Shown: piece by piece, positions 41,978 through 45,658 of the stretch
How positions within the stretch are numbered: the stretch's first letter is position 1
Layout: each line of letters begins with the position of its first letter
Source of the DNA: Rhodococcoides kyotonense
GTDB lineage: Bacteria; Actinomycetota; Actinomycetes; Mycobacteriales; Mycobacteriaceae
Direction: 5' to 3'
Assembly: GCF_001645385.1 (NCBI RefSeq)
Contig: NZ_LVHI01000024.1
Coordinates: 1-45,658 of the forward strand
DNA length: 45,658 nt
Notes under the pieces: generated by a model
Seen by the model: only the letters and a program-made list of their open reading frames with translations
The model's database searches: none
Told to the model about the DNA's origin: nothing
Program-made: the position numbers and the translations under genes

Positions 41978-42389
41978 TTTCGCGGACGTATCCGTGGGCG
42001 ACGAGCTCCCCGAGCGCGTCGTCAAACTCACGCGCGGCGATCTGGTCAACTACGCCGGCGTGTCCGGTGACCCGAACCCGATCCACTGGAGCGACGAGGT
42101 CGTGAAGCTCGCGGGTCTGGACAACGTCATCGCTCACGGCATGTTGACGATGGGTCTCGGAGCAGGCTTCGTCACGTCGTGGCTCGGAGACCCCGGTGCC
42201 GTCACCGAATACAACGTGCGTTTCACGAGCTCGGTCTACGTGCCTGCGGACTCCGCTGCGTCGGTCGAGTACTCCGGCAAGATCAAGTCCGTCGACGCGG
42301 AAACGAAGTCGGCGGTCATCGCGATCACGGCCAAGTCCGAGGGCAAGAAGATCTTCGGACGCGCGACGGCCACCGTTCGCCTGGCCTGA
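41964..42389 (+). CDS. hadB: (3R)-hydroxyacyl-ACP dehydratase catalytic subunit HadB
   Basis: A 141-residue MaoC-like hydratase. The catalytic pair D36 and H41 lies in SGDPNPIHWSDE, followed by NVIAHGMLTMGLG, as in mycobacterial HadB. It removes water from 3-hydroxyacyl-ACP during meromycolate elongation, as a heterodimer with HadA. The start overlaps the end of hadA. No hadC follows; the next feature is tRNA-Trp after 158 bases. Confidence 0.94.
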   Translation: MALRNFADVSVGDELPERVVKLTRGDLVNYAGVSGDPNPIHWSDEVVKLAGLDNVIAHGMLTMGLGAGFVTSWLGDPGAVTEYNVRFTSSVYVPADSAASVEYSGKIKSVDAETKSAVIAITAKSEGKKIFGRATATVRLA

Positions 42390-42547
42390 CCAGGTGGATT
42401 TCAAACTTTCATAGCCTGTGCAGTACACTGAGATTTCTGTGGTTGTCCAGCGCTGCGCGCTGCCTGAGTTCTCCTTTGGAGAGTTGTAGGGGTAGCGCGT
42501 ATGTTGTGTGACCGCAGGACGGTCCGATCCAGTGCGGATCGAACCGA

Positions 42548-42620
<73 letters not shown>

Positions 42621-42685
42621 CCCACGTTGCACTCCCTCGCTCCGGCGAGGGTGTACGACAATTTCGGCTACTGAGAGGAACGACG

Positions 42686-43141
42686 GTGAGCGAGGAGCGC
42701 GGTAAGCGCGACGAGACGTCGGAAGATCTTTCCGCGTCGGACTCGTCGACATCCGACGACACTGCGTCCGCCACCGACGAGGCAGCTGCATCCCGATCGG
42801 GCGCTGCCGGTTCCGAAACCTCGGCCCGTCCGACCGGAAAGCGCACTACGCGCCGGACGCGCGCCGCATCGGTCGAGAAGACGCCGGCCGCCGCGTCGTC
42901 GGTCACCAAGGTCGCGACTCGCTCCGACAAGCCGCGTGAGCCGAAGCGCATGAACATCTTCAAGCGTCTGCGCAAGTTCCTCCGCGAGGTCGTTGCCGAG
43001 CTGCGCAAGGTCATCTGGCCCAATCGCAAGCAAATGGTCACCTACACGAGCGTTGTGCTCGTGTTCGTGGCATTCATGGTCGCGTTCATCAGCGGCCTGG
43101 ATTTGGCGTTCACTCAGGGCGTCGAATGGCTGTTCGGCTGA
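42686..43141 (+). CDS. secE: Preprotein translocase subunit SecE
   Basis: A 151-residue protein. A long Ser/Thr/Asp-rich then basic N-terminal extension (residues 1-85) is followed by the conserved SecE core, FKRLRKFLREVVAELRKVIWP, and one membrane helix at about 116-140. It is an essential part of the SecYEG channel. The extension is usual in actinobacteria. GTG 42686 has AGAGGA upstream. It is followed by nusG after 61 bases. Confidence 0.95.
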   Translation: MSEERGKRDETSEDLSASDSSTSDDTASATDEAAASRSGAAGSETSARPTGKRTTRRTRAASVEKTPAAASSVTKVATRSDKPREPKRMNIFKRLRKFLREVVAELRKVIWPNRKQMVTYTSVVLVFVAFMVAFISGLDLAFTQGVEWLFG

Positions 43142-43181
43142 CCGGTATGGGTGAGCAGAACATGATCGACCCACGTACTGA

Positions 43182-44033
<852 letters not shown>

Positions 44034-44098
44034 CGGGCCGAACCACAGAACTTGCAGTAGTAACCGCAAGAAACCCGAGCGAATACAAGGAAAAAGAA

Positions 44099-44533
44099 AT
44101 GCCCCCGAAGAAGAAGAAGCTAGCCGGGATCATCAAGCTTCAGATCCAGGCAGGACAGGCCAACCCTGCTCCTCCCGTCGGCCCCGCGCTGGGTCAGCAC
44201 GGCGTCAACATCATGGAGTTCTGCAAGGCGTACAACGCCGCGACCGAGTCGCAGCGCGGAAACGTCGTGCCGGTGGAGATCTCGGTCTACGAAGACCGGA
44301 CCTTCGACTTCAAGCTGAAGACCCCTCCGGCCGCCAAGCTGCTGCTCAAGGCTGCAGGCGTTGCCAAGGGCTCCGGCGAGCCGCACAAGACCAAGGTCGC
44401 CAAGGTCACCATGGACCAGGTGCGCGAGATCGCCAAGACCAAGCAGGAAGACCTCAACGCCAACGACATCGACCAGGCCGCGAAGATCATCGCCGGCACT
44501 GCTCGCTCGATGGGCATCACGGTCGAAGGCTGA
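44099..44533 (+). CDS. rplK: 50S ribosomal protein L11
   Basis: A 144-residue protein with the L11 patterns [35 protein letters not shown] and [12 protein letters not shown]. It binds 23S rRNA in the GTPase-associated centre and is needed for the stringent response. ATG 44099 follows an A-rich AAGGAAAAAG site. It is in the conserved secE-nusG-rplK-rplA order. Confidence 0.97.
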
Positions 44534-44613
44534 TCCTCAGCCGCAGCAGTACCCCCGTGGGAGGGCCGGCCAGGCCCGTCAACCACACTGAACTCACGAT
44601 TGGACAGTAAGAC

Positions 44614-45333
44614 ATGGCAAAGCGCAGCAAGGCCTACCTCGAGCAGGCCGCAAAGGTCGACGCAGACAACCTGTACTCGCCGCTTCAGGCAGCGAAGTTG
44701 GCCAAGGACACCGCGTCGAGCAAGTTCGACGCAACCGTCGAGGTCGCCGTTCGTCTCGGCGTCGACCCTCGCAAGGCCGACCAGATGGTGCGCGGCACCG
44801 TCAACCTTCCCCACGGCACCGGCAAGACCGCTCGGGTCATCGTTTTCGCCGCTGGTGAGAAGGCTGTGGAGGCCGAAGCAGCAGGAGCCGACGTCGTCGG
44901 CGCCGAGGATCTGATCGAGCGCATCCAGGGCGGATTCCTGGACTTCGACGCCGCGATCGCGACCCCGGACCAGATGGCCAAGGTCGGCCGTATCGCCCGC
45001 GTCCTCGGACCGCGTGGCCTCATGCCGAACCCGAAGACGGGCACGGTCACCAACGACGTGACCAAGGCCGTCAACGACATCAAGGGCGGAAAGATCAACT
45101 TCCGCGTCGACAAGCAGGCCAACCTGCACTTCGTCATCGGCAAGGCATCGTTCGACGACGCCAAGCTGGTGGAGAACTACGGCGCCGCTCTCGACGAGAT
45201 CCTCCGCGCGAAGCCGTCGTCGGCAAAGGGCCGCTACGTCAAGAAGGTCACCGTCTCGACGACGACCGGACCTGGCATCCCCGTCGACCCGAACCGCACG
45301 CGTAACCTGCTGTCGGACGACGTCGAGGCCTGA
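44614..45333 (+). CDS. rplA: 50S ribosomal protein L1
   Basis: A 239-residue protein with the L1 signature region [42 protein letters not shown], and the C-terminal [12 protein letters not shown]. It forms the L1 stalk near the E site and often represses its own operon, though I see no clear L1 target upstream. It is 80 bases after rplK and ends in a strong hairpin terminator. Confidence 0.97.
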   Translation: MAKRSKAYLEQAAKVDADNLYSPLQAAKLAKDTASSKFDATVEVAVRLGVDPRKADQMVRGTVNLPHGTGKTARVIVFAAGEKAVEAEAAGADVVGAEDLIERIQGGFLDFDAAIATPDQMAKVGRIARVLGPRGLMPNPKTGTVTNDVTKAVNDIKGGKINFRVDKQANLHFVIGKASFDDAKLVENYGAALDEILRAKPSSAKGRYVKKVTVSTTTGPGIPVDPNRTRNLLSDDVEA

Positions 45334-45346
45334 TCCAGCTCGACTT

Positions 45347-45384
45347 ACGAAAGCCGACTCCCATTCATGGGGGTCGGCTTTCGT
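45347..45384 (+). terminator. Intrinsic terminator after rplA
   Basis: Arms 45347-45362 and 45369-45384 pair over 16 bases with one mismatch around loop ATTCAT, 13 bases after the rplA stop. It probably ends the nusG-rplK-rplA transcript. Confidence 0.9.
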
Positions 45385-45410
45385 CGTATCCGGGGGGCGG
45401 CGGCGGTCGG

Positions 45411-45510
45411 ACCGAGGGCGTCCTTCGGTCACTCAGAGTGAGCGAGGGCGTCCTTCGGTCACCTGGAGAGTTTCGCCGGTCTGGAGCGAGGGCGTCCAAT
45501 GGTCGCCCAG
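45411..45510. repeat. Three direct copies of a GAGGGCGTCC repeat next to the IS
   Basis: GCGAGGGCGTCC followed by TTC or AAT, GGTC and a CC-type end occurs with GAGGGCG starting at 45414, 45444 and 45488 (the first copy has CCGAGGG). Spacing is 30 and then 44 bases. Between the first two is a short palindrome, CACTC-A-GAGTG. The third copy is directly followed by the IS terminal repeat. No gene lies between the rplA terminator and the IS. Confidence 0.7.
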
Positions 45511-45658
45511 GGCGGTTTCAAGCGGTCGCTGCACCAATGAGCTCTGCGAACTTTTCCAACGGTGGTCTGTAGCCTAGCGTCGCCCTGGGGCGCTCGTTCA
45601 ATTCCAGGGTGACGCGGCGCAGTTCCTCGGGTGAATGCACCGACAGGTCCGTTCCCTT
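45511..45658 (-). mobile_element. IS30-type insertion sequence, right fragment (transposase 3' end and terminal repeat)
   Basis: The terminal inverted repeat 45511-45534 pairs with 119-142 at the left edge (18 of 24 positions). Inside it lies the end of a minus-strand transposase running off the window. Together with the left fragment, it shows two copies or two ends of the same element type in the same orientation. Confidence 0.8.
45518..45658 (-). CDS. IS30 family transposase, C-terminal fragment
   Basis: Forty-six codons plus stop. The peptide starts KGTDLSVHSPEEL and contains LNERPRATLGYRPPLEKFAELI. This is the highly conserved C-terminus of IS30 transposases, after the catalytic Glu of the DDE domain. 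The stop codon lies inside the terminal inverted repeat. The 5' part is outside the window. Confidence 0.9.
   Translation of the reverse strand, partial: KGTDLSVHSPEELRRVTLELNERPRATLGYRPPLEKFAELIGAATA

Overview
The window is a chromosomal segment of a high-GC, mycolic-acid-containing actinobacterium, most likely Rhodococcus or a close relative (the R. fascians/Rhodococcoides side is a guess). The grounds are near-family-identical MenB, MenG, MenJ, L33 and HadB proteins, abundant GTG starts, and a gene order that follows the Mycobacterium tuberculosis stretch menA-menE-pitA-menB-menC-menD-Rv0556-mgtA-menG-menJ-grcC1-htpX-yajQ, then jumps to tRNA-Thr/tRNA-Met-rpmG2-hadA-hadB-tRNA-Trp-secE-nusG-rplK-rplA. 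The mycobacterial comparisons are from memory, not a search.

Both ends of the window are pieces of an IS30-type insertion sequence in the same orientation: the transposase N-terminus at the left edge and its C-terminus at the right edge. Each piece is bounded by one of a pair of matching terminal inverted repeats. This looks like a draft contig broken at two copies of one repeated element. The left copy sits inside a palindromic repeat that occurs intact twice more in the window, and the right copy ends in a different short repeat cluster.

Layout. 0.2-6 kb: a holin-like membrane protein, menA, a membrane-anchored Hsp70-like protein and a large divergent SARP/AfsR-type regulator. 6-10 kb: a drug-type ABC exporter, a PIG-L deacetylase, and a VOC protein facing a TetR regulator across two clear operators. 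10-12.6 kb: a DUF222/HNH gene with an SOS box in its promoter and unusual composition. 12.7-17.4 kb: menE, two DUF3349 paralogues, a small membrane protein and pitA, with a PHO-box-like element between pitA and an unknown gene. 17.5-20.3 kb: a GAF-EAL phosphodiesterase and a membrane GGDEF cyclase, separated by a VOC gene. 20.3-27.2 kb: menB, a hotdog thioesterase, menC, an unknown gene, DUF2252, a flavin reductase and menD. 27.3-31.7 kb: an AcoR-like regulator with no normal start codon, an aldehyde dehydrogenase and an NDMA-type alcohol dehydrogenase. 31.7-40.4 kb: small conserved proteins, a TetR, mgtA, menG, menJ, a polyprenyl diphosphate synthase, htpX under an apparent SigE/SigH-type promoter, and yajQ. 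40.6-45.4 kb: four tRNAs, rpmG, hadAB, secE, nusG, rplK and rplA.

Functionally the window is dominated by menaquinone biosynthesis: MenA, B, C, D, E and G, the reductase MenJ and a prenyl chain synthase, scattered over both strands. A hotdog thioesterase between menB and menC could supply the DHNA-CoA hydrolysis step. A second theme is cyclic di-GMP: one synthase-like protein lacking the inhibitory site, one phosphodiesterase with all key residues, and a YajQ-type protein. I found no CRISPR array, rRNA, integrase or prophage.
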